A stretch of DNA of 33,022 bases, taken from positions 1 through 33,022 of the forward strand of contig NZ_QKOE01000029.1 in assembly GCF_003226565.1 (NCBI RefSeq). The letters are read 5' to 3'. Below, one piece after another: positions 17,318 through 25,996 of this stretch. The notes under the pieces are model-generated. The model saw nothing but the letters and a program-made list of their open reading frames with translations, did no database searches and had not been told where the DNA came from. The number at the start of each line of letters is the position of its first letter. Position 1 is the first letter of the stretch. Position numbers and translations under genes: made by a program. Source of the stretch: Parazoarcus communis SWub3 = DSM 12120. GTDB lineage: Bacteria; Pseudomonadota; Gammaproteobacteria; Burkholderiales; Rhodocyclaceae.

Positions 17318-18600
17318 ACAAACTCAATCCTTCGGAAATCCTGCTGATCGAAGACTCGGAGAGCTTCGCAGCCATGCTGTGCGAGCAGTTGATGCAGTTC
17401 GGCTACCGTCCGCTGTGGCGGCGCAATACCGACACCTTGCTCGAGGACTTGCGCGACAACCCCGGCATCACCGCACTGATCTGCGACGTGTTTCTCGAGG
17501 AAGGCTCGATCGGCCCGCTGCTGGAACGCAAGAAAGCCGCAGCCGGGGGGAGCGTGCTGCCACCGACGATCTTCATTTCCGGTCACCTCGACTTCATGAC
17601 CCGGCTTCAGGCCGCGCGCGCCGGCGCCGTGGCGTTTTTTCCGAAACCGCTGGACATCGGCGCGCTGGTCGATTGTCTGGAGCGCCTGATCCGTCCGACC
17701 ACGGCCACACCCTACGACATTCTGGTGGTCGACGATGATCACGCCGTTGCCCAGTACCATGCTTCATTGCTGAACCATGCGGGCATGACCACCCGGGTAC
17801 TGTCGGATCCGACCCGGGTGTACGATGCCCTGCTCGAGCGCGAGCCCGATCTGCTGGTGCTGGACATGCACATGCCAGTCTGTTCGGGCGTGGAGCTGGC
17901 TGCCGTGATCCGTCAGGACCCCCGTTTTGTCGGCCTGCCCATCGTCTTCCTGTCCGCCGATCACAACATCGAGCGCCGGATCGGTGCGCTGAGCTTTGGC
18001 GCGGATGACTTCCTGGTCAAGCCCATCGATCCGGACTTCTTCGTGTCTTCGGTGTCGGTCCGGGCCAGCCGCTATCGTGAGATGCGCTCGCAGATCTCGC
18101 AGGACAGTCTCACCGGCCTGCTCAATCACACCAGCATCAAGCGTCAACTCGACATCGAGATCGTGCGCGCGCAGCGTTCCGGCCGCCCGGTCAGCTTCGC
18201 CCTGCTCGATCTTGACCACTTCAAACGGGTCAACGACACCTTTGGTCATCCAGTCGGTGACGAGGTCATCCGCAGCCTGTCCCGTCTGCTTGGTCAGCGT
18301 CTGCGCCAGACCGATATCGCAGGCCGTTACGGTGGAGAAGAGTTCGCGGTGATCCTGCCCGACACCCCGCTGCAGGATGCCGGCCGCCTGATGGACCAGT
18401 TACGTCTGGCTTTCCGCCAGATCGTACAACACCCGGTCGGCAAGACCTTCCACAGCTCATTGAGTTGCGGCATCGCCAGCTTTCCCGCAGTGCCGGCCAA
18501 CCACCTGATCAGCTTCGCCGACAAGGCGCTGTACGAATCCAAGCGTCTGGGGCGGGATCGCGTCACCCTGATCGGCGAGAAGCCCGCCGGCACCGGGTGA
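17314..18600 (+). CDS. Two-receiver diguanylate cyclase (REC-REC-GGDEF)
   Basis: The 428-residue cytoplasmic protein is built like PleD-type regulators. Receiver 1 (about 7-125) has E13-D14 and D58. Receiver 2 (about 134-250) has an acidic cluster at 140-142, D184 (VLDMHMP) and K237. A GGDEF domain follows (about 260-420) with GGEEF at 340-344, an active-type sequence for making cyclic di-GMP from two GTP. RQTD at 331-334 sits five residues before it, the position of the inhibitory product-binding I-site. Its place directly after cheB suggests CheA-linked or related kinases may drive it, tying motility to the sessile switch. The kinase partner is unknown. Both receivers keep the phosphoacceptor aspartate. 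Confidence 0.92.
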   Translation: MNKLNPSEILLIEDSESFAAMLCEQLMQFGYRPLWRRNTDTLLEDLRDNPGITALICDVFLEEGSIGPLLERKKAAAGGSVLPPTIFISGHLDFMTRLQAARAGAVAFFPKPLDIGALVDCLERLIRPTTATPYDILVVDDDHAVAQYHASLLNHAGMTTRVLSDPTRVYDALLEREPDLLVLDMHMPVCSGVELAAVIRQDPRFVGLPIVFLSADHNIERRIGALSFGADDFLVKPIDPDFFVSSVSVRASRYREMRSQISQDSLTGLLNHTSIKRQLDIEIVRAQRSGRPVSFALLDLDHFKRVNDTFGHPVGDEVIRSLSRLLGQRLRQTDIAGRYGGEEFAVILPDTPLQDAGRLMDQLRLAFRQIVQHPVGKTFHSSLSCGIASFPAVPANHLISFADKALYESKRLGRDRVTLIGEKPAGTG

Positions 18601-18784
18601 GCCCTCGCCGCATTGTCACATCGGGCCGGCAGCTCTCCATCTCGCCGCGCCGGTACCGAGACCAGGACACGGATCTGGCAAGCAAACCGCCTCAAACAAC
18701 CACCCGATGCGTTCGCGGTGAATGTGTCAGTACCGGAGCCGCTCGTCCGTAGTAGACTCCGCCTTTGTCCCGAACCGCCCCATC

Positions 18785-19345
18785 ATGGGGCTCGATACCA
18801 TGCTGCTGTTCCCGAAAGCCCGTGAAGGCGAGTCAGCGGGCGATCTCAACCGTCGTCGTGGCAGTGTCTGCCTGCTTGCCGCCGTCATTGCCACACCGAT
18901 GTCGATCTGGCTGTTCTCCAACCTCGAGAACATCTGGCCACAGATCATGCCACTGGAGGGCAGCGCCTTTCTGGCAGGCGCTACCGCCCTTGGTACAGCG
19001 CTCGCCATCCTGCCGCTGATTGCCGGCCTGGGCTTCCTGCTGGCGATCTGGTTCGGGGTCGAGAGTGTGTTCCAGTCGCGCCGGCACCCAACACCGGTGA
19101 TCGACAAACTCATCGTCGGGGCTGGTCTGCTGGTGTGGTTTGCGCCGGTCATCGCGGCCCTGGCGTCGGCCGGACGCGCGCTGGCCACTGGCCGCATTCA
19201 TTTCGTCCGGCCACCACGTGACTACTTGCTGGCGACCGACCCGATCGCCTACTGGCAGGGGGTGGGGTTCTGGATCATCATGGCGGGCCTGTTCGGCTTC
19301 CTCGCCTGGCGCTACTGGCGCGGCAAGCTGCTGGCACGCGCCTGA
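18785..19345 (+). CDS. Unassigned four-helix integral membrane protein
   Basis: I do not recognise a family. The 186-residue product has four likely membrane segments (about 28-47, 61-96 as one long or two short helices, 107-131 and 156-176). A loop HFVRPPRDYLLATDPIAYW sits between the last two, and a basic tail ends RYWRGKLLARA. The ATG at 18785 is used; another in-frame ATG at 18800 is possible. The gene lies 184 bp after the cyclase gene and 37 bp before the MATE gene, so it may be co-transcribed with the exporter. No catalytic motif is visible. Confidence 0.65.
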   Translation: MGLDTMLLFPKAREGESAGDLNRRRGSVCLLAAVIATPMSIWLFSNLENIWPQIMPLEGSAFLAGATALGTALAILPLIAGLGFLLAIWFGVESVFQSRRHPTPVIDKLIVGAGLLVWFAPVIAALASAGRALATGRIHFVRPPRDYLLATDPIAYWQGVGFWIIMAGLFGFLAWRYWRGKLLARA

Positions 19346-19382
19346 TATCGGTCGCGCACTTCTCTTGAAGTTCCCCCAGGGC

Positions 19383-20759
19383 GTGTCCGAATCCGCTCCA
19401 ACAGGCTTTGCCACCATCGCCGGTCGCTTGCTGCATCACGCCTGGCCGGTGCTGGTCGCGCAACTGCTGTCGATGAGCATGATGGTGGCCGACACCGTCA
19501 TCGCCGGTCGCTACGGCACCGCTGACCTTGCCGCGGTCGCCATTGGCAGCGGGCTGTATATTTCCGTCGTCATGTTGATGGCCGGTCTGCTGCAGGCGGT
19601 CGCACCCACCGTTGCCCACCATGTCGGCGCCGGGCGCCACGACCAGCTCGCCCCGTCACTGCAGCAGGGTTTGTGGCTGGCCGCGATGCTGACGGTACCG
19701 GGCTGCCTGCTGCTCACCCATCCGGGTTTCCTGCTCGAACTGGCAGGCGTACCCCCTGAGCTGTTCGAGCGCGTCGAAGGCTATCTTGCGGCCACCGCCG
19801 CAGGCCTGCCGGCCGTGCTGCTGTACCGCACCTTCTACGCCTTCAACAATGCGGTTGGACGACCTCGGGCCTTGATGGTGATCAGCCTGATCGCCACCTC
19901 AACCCATGTGCCACTGGCCTGGGCACTGGTCAACGGCACGCTTGGACTGGCACCGATGGGGGGCATGGGATGCGGGGTGTCGACCGCAGTGGTCAGCTGG
20001 CTGGGACTGAGCTGCGGACTGATCTACCTGCTGCGAAATCCCGCCTACCAGCGCTACCGCCTGCTGTCCAACTGGCGCCGCCCCGACCCGAAGGCACTGG
20101 CCGGCCTGCTGCGGCTGGGCATTCCAATGGGCTTGTCGACCTTCATCGAGATCACCTCCTTCACCCTGATCGCGCTGTTCGTTGCCCGCCTGGGCGCCGA
20201 GGCGGTGGCCGGCCACCGGGTGGTTGCCAACCTGGCCGCGCTGATCTACATGCTGCCACTGGCCATGTCGATTGCCTGCATGGTGCTGGTCGGCCAGGCT
20301 GCAGGCGCGCGCGACTGGGCGCGGGCACGGGCGACAGTGCGCGTCGGCATGCTGCTGACCGGCGGCGCAGCCAGCGTGATCGGCCTGATCCTGTGGCTGC
20401 TGCGCGAGCCGGTGATCGGCCTGTCCACCGCCGATGCCGGCGTCCATACCGTCGCGCTCGGCCTGATCGTCTATATCTGCCTGTACCAGCTGTTCGATTC
20501 GGTCCAGACCGTCGCGTCGCATGCACTGCGCGGCTACAAGGTCACCCTGCTGCCCATGCTGCTGCATACACTCTGCTTCTGGGGTATTGGTCTGGGCCTG
20601 GGTTACTGGTTGAGCTTTCATGCGCCGTGGCGCGTGGCAAGCCCGACCGTGGCAGGTTTCTGGGAGGCAGGCGTGCTGGCCACCATCCTGGCCTCCGTGC
20701 TGTTCGGCATGTTGCTGCGCCGGGTGATGCGCACACAGGGCGACGGCTTCGTTCGCTGA
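19383..20759 (+). CDS. MATE-family multidrug/toxin exporter (NorM-like)
   Basis: This predicted 458-residue inner-membrane exporter has the twelve-helix, two-lobe pattern of MATE proteins. These expel cationic drugs and metabolites using H+ or Na+ gradients. The N-lobe shows AWPVLVAQLLSMSMMVADTV and GRYGTADLAAVAIGSGLY. The C-lobe shows LGIPMGLSTFIEITSFT and a repeat-like GAEAVAGHRVVANL, matching MATE family sequence style. The start is uncertain: I use GTG at 19383 (MSESAPTGF), because upstream frame sequence lies inside the previous gene. Substrate cannot be inferred. It converges with ispF. Confidence 0.88.
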   Translation: MSESAPTGFATIAGRLLHHAWPVLVAQLLSMSMMVADTVIAGRYGTADLAAVAIGSGLYISVVMLMAGLLQAVAPTVAHHVGAGRHDQLAPSLQQGLWLAAMLTVPGCLLLTHPGFLLELAGVPPELFERVEGYLAATAAGLPAVLLYRTFYAFNNAVGRPRALMVISLIATSTHVPLAWALVNGTLGLAPMGGMGCGVSTAVVSWLGLSCGLIYLLRNPAYQRYRLLSNWRRPDPKALAGLLRLGIPMGLSTFIEITSFTLIALFVARLGAEAVAGHRVVANLAALIYMLPLAMSIACMVLVGQAAGARDWARARATVRVGMLLTGGAASVIGLILWLLREPVIGLSTADAGVHTVALGLIVYICLYQLFDSVQTVASHALRGYKVTLLPMLLHTLCFWGIGLGLGYWLSFHAPWRVASPTVAGFWEAGVLATILASVLFGMLLRRVMRTQGDGFVR

Positions 20760-20767
20760 GTCTGTCG

Positions 20768-20796
20768 CCCCGCCCCCTGCGATCAAAGGCGTGGGG
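20768..20796. terminator. Hairpin between convergent MATE and ispF genes
   Basis: CCCCGCCCC (20768-20776) pairs with GGCGTGGGG (20788-20796), with one mismatch and one G-T pair, around an 11-base loop. It occupies the 37-bp gap between the two convergent stop codons, where a bidirectional terminator is expected. There is no clear T-run on either strand. Confidence 0.45.
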
Positions 20797-21294
20797 TCAA
20801 CACGACTCGCTACGCGCCAGCATCGCCACCACCTGCGCTGCAATCCCCTCGCCCCGGCCAGTAAAGCCGAGCTTCTCTGTCGTCTTGCCCTTGATGTTGA
20901 TTGCCTCGGCAGGCATGGCCAGATCGGCTGCGATGTTGGCCACCATGGCGGGTGCATGGGGCATGACCTTGGGTGCCTTGCAGATCAGGGTTGCATCGAT
21001 GTTGACCACCTCCCAGCCGGCTGCACGAACGCGCGCAAATGCCACCCGTAGCAGTTCACGACTGTCGGCACCAGCGTGCTGGGGGTCGGTGTCGGGAAAC
21101 AGACGGCCGATATCACCCAACCCGGCGGCGCCCAGCAGCGCATCGGTCAGCGCATGCAGCAGCACGTCGGCATCGGAATGGCCGAGCAGGCCACGATCGA
21201 ATGGGATGGTGACTCCGCCGATGATCAGCGGGCGTCCGGCCACCAGGGCATGGACATCGAAGCCCTGCCCCACTCGAAATGGAAACGGATTCAT
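20797..21294 (-). CDS. ispF: 2-C-methyl-D-erythritol 2,4-cyclodiphosphate synthase IspF
   Basis: IspF cyclises CDP-ME 2-phosphate to MEcPP in the MEP isoprenoid pathway. The 165-residue protein has the metal-binding D13-V-H15 (GQGFDVHAL) and His47 in [31 protein letters not shown], and the C-terminal [22 protein letters not shown]. Length is normal. The ATG at 21294 is chosen because it overlaps the ispD stop in an ATGA and begins directly before the conserved strand. The pair is expressed as a coupled unit. Confidence 0.97.
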   Translation of the reverse strand: MNPFPFRVGQGFDVHALVAGRPLIIGGVTIPFDRGLLGHSDADVLLHALTDALLGAAGLGDIGRLFPDTDPQHAGADSRELLRVAFARVRAAGWEVVNIDATLICKAPKVMPHAPAMVANIAADLAMPAEAINIKGKTTEKLGFTGRGEGIAAQVVAMLARSESC

Positions 21295-21998
21295 GCCCTG
21301 CCCTCCCGGTTCTTCAGGATCCACTCGGCCAGATGCAGGTCGAGCGGATAGGTGACTTTGAGATTGGTCGCATCGCCCTGAACCAGCTTTGGGTGCAGGC
21401 CCGCGGCCTCGATTGCGCTGGCCTCGTCGGTAACGTCGCGCGCGCCCTCAAGCGCACGACGCAGCATCACGTAGCGGAACATCTGCGGAGTCTGCGCCTG
21501 CCAGAGGCTGTCGCGCGGCACGGTCTGCAGGACCCGACGCTGGGTGTCAGCCCGTTTCAGGGTGTCGGCAACCGGCACGGCAAGCAGTCCCCCCACTTCG
21601 TCATGGGCAAGTTCGCGCACCAGGCGGTCGATATGCCATGGCGCAAGACAAGGGCGTGCCGCGTCGTGCACCAGCACCCAGTCGCTCTGCGCCGCTTCGG
21701 CCGAAATGGCGCGCAGGCCGGCCAGTACCGAATCGGCCCGGGTCGCCCCGCCACAGAACAGCGGCACCAGCTTGGGCGCGAGGTCGGACCAGTCATACTG
21801 TGCCCACAAGGCGTCCCCCACCGACAGCACGACGAATACCTTGTCGATTTCCGGGGCGGCGCACAGGGTTTCCAGTGCGTGACGGATCAGTGGTTTGTCC
21901 AGCAGCGAGAGATACTGTTTGGGCAGGTCGGACACCATGCGGCTGCCGCTGCCAGCGGCCGGGACGATGGCGAAATGTTTGGGGTGGAAATTCTGCAT
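21291..21998 (-). CDS. ispD: 2-C-methyl-D-erythritol 4-phosphate cytidylyltransferase IspD
   Basis: IspD joins CTP and MEP to give CDP-ME, two steps before IspF. The 235-residue protein has the nucleotide-binding [10 protein letters not shown] (about 12-21) and LPKQY with Lys27. [11 protein letters not shown] and the [13 protein letters not shown] block lie toward the C-terminus, followed by [11 protein letters not shown] start at the ATG at 21998, which puts the glycine-rich loop at the normal distance from the N-terminus. Its stop overlaps the ispF start by four bases. Confidence 0.97.
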   Translation of the reverse strand: MQNFHPKHFAIVPAAGSGSRMVSDLPKQYLSLLDKPLIRHALETLCAAPEIDKVFVVLSVGDALWAQYDWSDLAPKLVPLFCGGATRADSVLAGLRAISAEAAQSDWVLVHDAARPCLAPWHIDRLVRELAHDEVGGLLAVPVADTLKRADTQRRVLQTVPRDSLWQAQTPQMFRYVMLRRALEGARDVTDEASAIEAAGLHPKLVQGDATNLKVTYPLDLHLAEWILKNREGRA

Positions 21999-22124
21999 GG
22001 CGCGGATTCTAACCGCTGCGGGCTGTTCCGCCACGTTCGCGAGTGGGCTACAGTATTACCCAAGCACGTGCCCACGAGCACGCCCTTCCGCGCAGGCGCA
22101 AACCCCGACAGAAGGATGTCACGC

Positions 22125-23390
22125 ATGCCAAGCACCGTCCCGTTCGACCCGGAGCAGGTCGAAGCCTTCCTGATCGCCATCGGCATCGGCCTGTTGATCG
22201 GCCTGGAACGCGAGCGCGTACCCTCCGCCCGCGCCGGTCTGCGCACCTTTGGCCTGGTCGCCATGCTGGGGGCGCTGACCGGCCTGCTCGGCCAGCACCT
22301 TCAGAGCATCGTGCCATTTGCAATCGGCATGAGCATTGTCGGTCTGATGATCATCGCGGCCTACCTGCGCCACCCGGATCCAACCGACCCAGGCACAACC
22401 TCGGTGGCTGCACTGATGGTGTGTTACTGCCTGGGCGTGGCGGTGTGGCTGGGTTACACCACGATTGCGGTGATGCTGGCGGTGGCCACCACCATCTTGC
22501 TGTACTTCAAGGCGCAGTTGCGAGGGCTGGCCACCCGCCTGCAAGCCAAGGACTGGATCTCCATCCTGCAGTTCAGCGTGCTGTCGCTGGTCATCCTGCC
22601 CATCCTGCCCAATCAGGAATACGGCCCCTATGACGCACTGAACCCCTACCAGGTGTGGTGGATGGTCGTGCTGATCTCCGGCGTCAGCCTTGCTGGCTAT
22701 GCCGCATTGCAACTGGTCGGCGCCAAGCACGGCGCAGCCTTTGTCGGCATCTTTGGCGGACTTGCCTCCAGCACCGCGACCACGCTGGTCTATGCGCGAA
22801 ATGCACGTGAAACCCCCTCGTTATCGTCAATGGCGGCGCTGGTCATCGTACTGGCCAATCTGGTGATGGTCGTGCGGGTCAGCATCATTGCCGCGCTGGT
22901 GGCACCGGGCTTGTTGCGCGCCTTGATGGTTGTCGTGATACCCGCCCTGATCCTGGGTCTGCTCGCCCTGCTGTGGAACTGGCGACGACTCAGTGAAAGT
23001 GGCGACGCGGTGCTGCCGCAAACCAGCAACCCCACCGAGTTGCGCACTGCACTGGGCTTTGGTGCGCTCTATGCGGTCGTGCTGTTCTGCGCCGCCTGGC
23101 TGTCGGATTACGCTGGCACCAGCGGCATGTACGTGCTGGCCGTCGTGTCGGGCTTTACTGACATCGATGCGATTGCACTATCGAGCATGCGCCTGTTCAA
23201 CCTCGAGCGACTGGAGTTGCAGACCGCAGTGATCTCGATCGGCCTGGGCATGGCGGCCAACCTGAGCTTCAAGACCATCATGGCGGTCGGCATCGGTGGC
23301 CGTGCATTGGGTCTGAAGGTGCTTGCCGGGATGGGCGCAGTAGCCATTGGCCTGATGCTGGGAATCGGATGGCACGTGCTCGGCCTATAA
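22125..23390 (+). CDS. MgtC/SapB and DUF4010 domain membrane protein
   Basis: The 421-residue protein has an N-terminal MgtC-like part (about 8-140) with the conserved IGIGLLIGLERER and RAGLRTFGLVAMLGAL. A DUF4010 part follows, with GAAFVGIFGGLASSTATTLVYARNAR in the middle and SGFTDIDAIALSSMRL near the end. About twelve membrane segments are likely. MgtC proteins are linked to magnesium limitation and modulation of membrane ATPase in pathogens. The role of the DUF4010 fusion type is not known to me. The start at 22125 is 9 bases after GAAGG; a second ATG at 22116 abuts that ribosome site too closely. Confidence 0.88.
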   Translation: MPSTVPFDPEQVEAFLIAIGIGLLIGLERERVPSARAGLRTFGLVAMLGALTGLLGQHLQSIVPFAIGMSIVGLMIIAAYLRHPDPTDPGTTSVAALMVCYCLGVAVWLGYTTIAVMLAVATTILLYFKAQLRGLATRLQAKDWISILQFSVLSLVILPILPNQEYGPYDALNPYQVWWMVVLISGVSLAGYAALQLVGAKHGAAFVGIFGGLASSTATTLVYARNARETPSLSSMAALVIVLANLVMVVRVSIIAALVAPGLLRALMVVVIPALILGLLALLWNWRRLSESGDAVLPQTSNPTELRTALGFGALYAVVLFCAAWLSDYAGTSGMYVLAVVSGFTDIDAIALSSMRLFNLERLELQTAVISIGLGMAANLSFKTIMAVGIGGRALGLKVLAGMGAVAIGLMLGIGWHVLGL

Positions 23391-23391
23391 T
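23386..23391 (+). promoter_or_regulatory. Possible -10 element before the AmmeMemoRadiSam operon
   Basis: An exact TATAAT spans the stop codon of the DUF4010 gene, 32 bp before the next ATG, in otherwise GC-rich DNA. No good -35 hexamer is seen at 16-18 bp, so this is only a candidate. Confidence 0.3.
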
Positions 23392-23423
23392 CAGCGTATA
23401 CCTCCATCAGGCCTGGATAAGTC

Positions 23424-24248
23424 ATGGCGATTGCTTCAATACGCCCGGCAGCGGTGGCCGGACAGTTCTATCCTGCTGACGAGCGGGTGCTGCGCACCCA
23501 GCTGGGTGAGATGCTGACGGCTGCGGTGCCACTCGAAACCATGGTTTCGCCCAAAGCGGTGATCGTGCCACATGCGGGTTATGTCTATTCCGGCGCGGTG
23601 GCGGCGACCGCGTATGCAGGTCTTGCCGCCCTGCGCGATCAGATCGAGCGGGTCGTGCTGCTGGGACCCAATCACCGGCTCGCAGTGGATGGCTTTGCCT
23701 TGCCAGCCGCGCAGGCCTTTGCCACCCCGCTGGGCACGGTGACGGTGGATCGCCCATCCTGGCTGGCGCTACAGCAGCGTGGGGATGTGGTCGTGGATGA
23801 TCGCCCCCATGCCTATGAGCACTGCCTGGAAGTTCAGCTTCCTTTCCTGCAGACCGTATTCGATCACTTCACCCTGCTGCCGCTGCTGGTGGGCGACGCT
23901 TCGACCGAAGCCGTTGCCGAGGTGTTGGAAAGCCTGTGGGGCGGGCCGGAGACCCTGATCGTGATCAGCTCCGACCTGTCGCACTACCATCCTTACCATC
24001 AGGCGCAGTGGAAGGATCGAGCCACCATCGAGCACATCCTCGGCTTGCATGCTGATCTGAGTCACGATCAGGCCTGCGGCGCCACACCGGTCAATGGGCT
24101 GATCCAGTGCGCCCGTCGCCATCACCTGCAAGCCCATCTGCTCGATCTGCGCAACTCGGGCGATACGGCGGGCGACCGCAATCGTGTCGTCGGTTATGCC
24201 AGCATCGCCTTCTGTGACCCGGTGCCCCATGCCAGCCAACATCACTGA
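23424..24248 (+). CDS. amrB: MEMO-like protein, AmmeMemoRadiSam system protein B
   Basis: This family is related to human MEMO1 and to extradiol-type dioxygenase folds; its bacterial reaction is not established as far as I know. The 274-residue protein retains the metal-site residues expected for MEMO: His50 (VPHAGYVYSG), His84 (GPNHR), the EH pair 132-133, D184 and His187 (SSDLSHYHPY), and Cys218 (ACGATPVNGL). MEMO1 has been reported to bind redox metals, so metal-dependent chemistry is plausible. It is the first of three tightly packed genes with an AMMECR1 protein and a radical SAM enzyme. Its end overlaps the next gene by 20 bp. The ribosome site before its ATG is weak. Confidence 0.92.
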   Translation: MAIASIRPAAVAGQFYPADERVLRTQLGEMLTAAVPLETMVSPKAVIVPHAGYVYSGAVAATAYAGLAALRDQIERVVLLGPNHRLAVDGFALPAAQAFATPLGTVTVDRPSWLALQQRGDVVVDDRPHAYEHCLEVQLPFLQTVFDHFTLLPLLVGDASTEAVAEVLESLWGGPETLIVISSDLSHYHPYHQAQWKDRATIEHILGLHADLSHDQACGATPVNGLIQCARRHHLQAHLLDLRNSGDTAGDRNRVVGYASIAFCDPVPHASQHH

Positions 24249-24798
24249 CACCGCACTCGGCGCGGCCCTGTTGGCGCGCGCACGGCAAGCCATCGCCCAC
24301 CACCTGGGACTGGCCCCTGCCCCGGCTGACGACCCGCAGTTGGACGAACGGGGCGCATGCTTCGTGACCCTGACACTCGATGACGACCTGCGTGGCTGTA
24401 TCGGCAGCCTGCGGCCCCAGCGCCCGCTTGGCGAGGACGTGGTCCAGAATGCGGTAGGCGCGGCCAGCCGTGACCCGCGGTTTCCGCCCCTGAGCCGGGA
24501 TGAGTTCCAACGCATTCGCATTGAGGTTTCGCTGCTGTCCTCGCCCGAGTTCATCGATTTCGACACCGAGGCCGAGCTGCTTGCGCAGTTACGCCCCGGC
24601 GTGGACGGCTTGATGCTGTTTGCAGGCTGCCGTAGCGCTACCTTTCTGCCACAGGTCTGGACGCAACTGCCCGAGCCGCGAGCCTTTCTGTCCGCGCTAA
24701 AAGCCAAGGCCGGCATGGCGCCGGATCGACCGGTAGACGGTCTGATGGCTGCGCGCTACACCGTACGCAAGTGGCAGGAGCCCGAACTGGAGGCGTGA
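24229..24798 (+). CDS. amrA: AMMECR1-domain protein, AmmeMemoRadiSam system protein A
   Basis: The 189-residue protein carries the family's invariant LRGCIG at 54-59, then RDPRFPPL at 81-88 and a C-terminal YTVRKWQEPE. The human homologue is AMMECR1; the molecular function is not known. I start at the ATG at 24229 (MPANITDTALG), which overlaps the previous gene by 20 bp; an earlier in-frame start would deepen the overlap. Its stop shares one base with the next ATG (TGATG). Such packing supports production of the three proteins in a fixed ratio, possibly as one complex. Confidence 0.92.
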   Translation: MPANITDTALGAALLARARQAIAHHLGLAPAPADDPQLDERGACFVTLTLDDDLRGCIGSLRPQRPLGEDVVQNAVGAASRDPRFPPLSRDEFQRIRIEVSLLSSPEFIDFDTEAELLAQLRPGVDGLMLFAGCRSATFLPQVWTQLPEPRAFLSALKAKAGMAPDRPVDGLMAARYTVRKWQEPELEA

Positions 24799-25868
24799 TG
24801 AACCACCCTGCGCGCTACTGGCACCCCTTGGACGACGGCCGCATCCAATGCGACTTGTGCCCGCGTGACTGTCGGCTGCATGCAGGCCAGCGCGGCGCCT
24901 GCTTTGTGCGCATGCGCGAGGGCGATGCGATGGTGCTGACCACGTATGGACGCAGTTCGGGCTTCTGCATCGACCCGATCGAAAAGAAACCACTGAATCA
25001 CTTCTATCCGGGCAGCAGTGTGTTTTCCTTTGGCACCGCGGGCTGCAATCTGGCGTGCAAGTTCTGCCAGAACTGGGACATCTCCAAGTCGCGAGACATG
25101 GACAGGCTGATGGATGCCGCCTCGCCAGACGAAATCGCGGCGACCGCCGCCGCCCACGGCTGCACCAGCGTCGCCTTCACCTACAACGACCCGGTGATCT
25201 TCGCTGAATACGCGATCGACGTGGCTGCGGCCTGTCACGCGCGCGACATCCGTACCGTGGCGGTTACCGCGGGCTACATCAGCCCATCCGCACGGCAGGA
25301 TTTCTTTTCCTGCATGGATGCCGCCAATGTCGACCTGAAGGCCTTCACCGACGATTTCTACCAGAAGCTGTGCGGCGCCCGGCTACAGCCGGTACTCGAC
25401 ACCCTGAGCTGGTTGCACCACGAAACCTCGGTGTGGGTGGAGATCACCACGCTGCTGATTCCAGGACGCAACGACAGCGACCACGAGATCACCGCACTGT
25501 CGCGCTGGATCCATGACGAACTCGGCGCCGAGGTGCCATTGCATTTCACCGCGTTCCACCCCGACTTCAAGCTCGACGACTTGCCCCCGACACCCCCTGC
25601 CACCTTGCAACGCGCCCGCCGGATCGCGCAGGAAGCCGGGCTTCGGCATGTCTACACCGGTAATGTCCATGATCGCGACGGTGGCACCACACACTGCACA
25701 GCTTGCGGCAAGGCACTGATTGTTCGTGACTGGTACCAGATTCTCGATTACGCACTGACCGAGCACGGCAGCTGCCCGGATTGCGGTACGCCGCTTGCCG
25801 GACGGTTTGGCCACTTCCATCCTCCTTTCGGTGCCCGTCGCATACCGGTTGCCATCCACCGTACCTGA
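24798..25868 (+). CDS. amrS: AmmeMemoRadiSam system radical SAM enzyme
   Basis: The 356-residue protein has the radical SAM cluster motif C83-x3-C87-x2-C90 (GCNLACKFCQNW), which binds a 4Fe-4S cluster and SAM. Upstream is a cysteine-rich region, C18, C21, C25 and C35 (CDLCPRDC and GACF). Near the C-terminus are two CxxC pairs (HCTACGK and SCPDCG), likely an extra metal or cluster site. Domain order matches the AmrS family, which is related to pyruvate formate-lyase-activating enzymes. The substrate is not known; a protein or small-molecule modification that needs partners A and B is the usual guess. It overlaps the AMMECR1 gene by one base. The gene appears complete. Confidence 0.94.
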   Translation: MNHPARYWHPLDDGRIQCDLCPRDCRLHAGQRGACFVRMREGDAMVLTTYGRSSGFCIDPIEKKPLNHFYPGSSVFSFGTAGCNLACKFCQNWDISKSRDMDRLMDAASPDEIAATAAAHGCTSVAFTYNDPVIFAEYAIDVAAACHARDIRTVAVTAGYISPSARQDFFSCMDAANVDLKAFTDDFYQKLCGARLQPVLDTLSWLHHETSVWVEITTLLIPGRNDSDHEITALSRWIHDELGAEVPLHFTAFHPDFKLDDLPPTPPATLQRARRIAQEAGLRHVYTGNVHDRDGGTTHCTACGKALIVRDWYQILDYALTEHGSCPDCGTPLAGRFGHFHPPFGARRIPVAIHRT

Positions 25869-25996
25869 AGCGGAGTGGCGACGACGCGCTGTCTCACATG
25901 CTGGCATACATGTCAGCGAGCGCTGCGAACGCCGCCGGCTTGCAGGTGCCGCCCGGGCTGTGAGATGCTGGCACAACCCGGTTCCCTATAACGATC

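Noticed and set aside
21279-22124. Upstream extension of the DUF4010 frame over ispD
   Set aside because: It overlaps ispD on the other strand and shows no family similarity; a good ribosome site supports the start at 22125.
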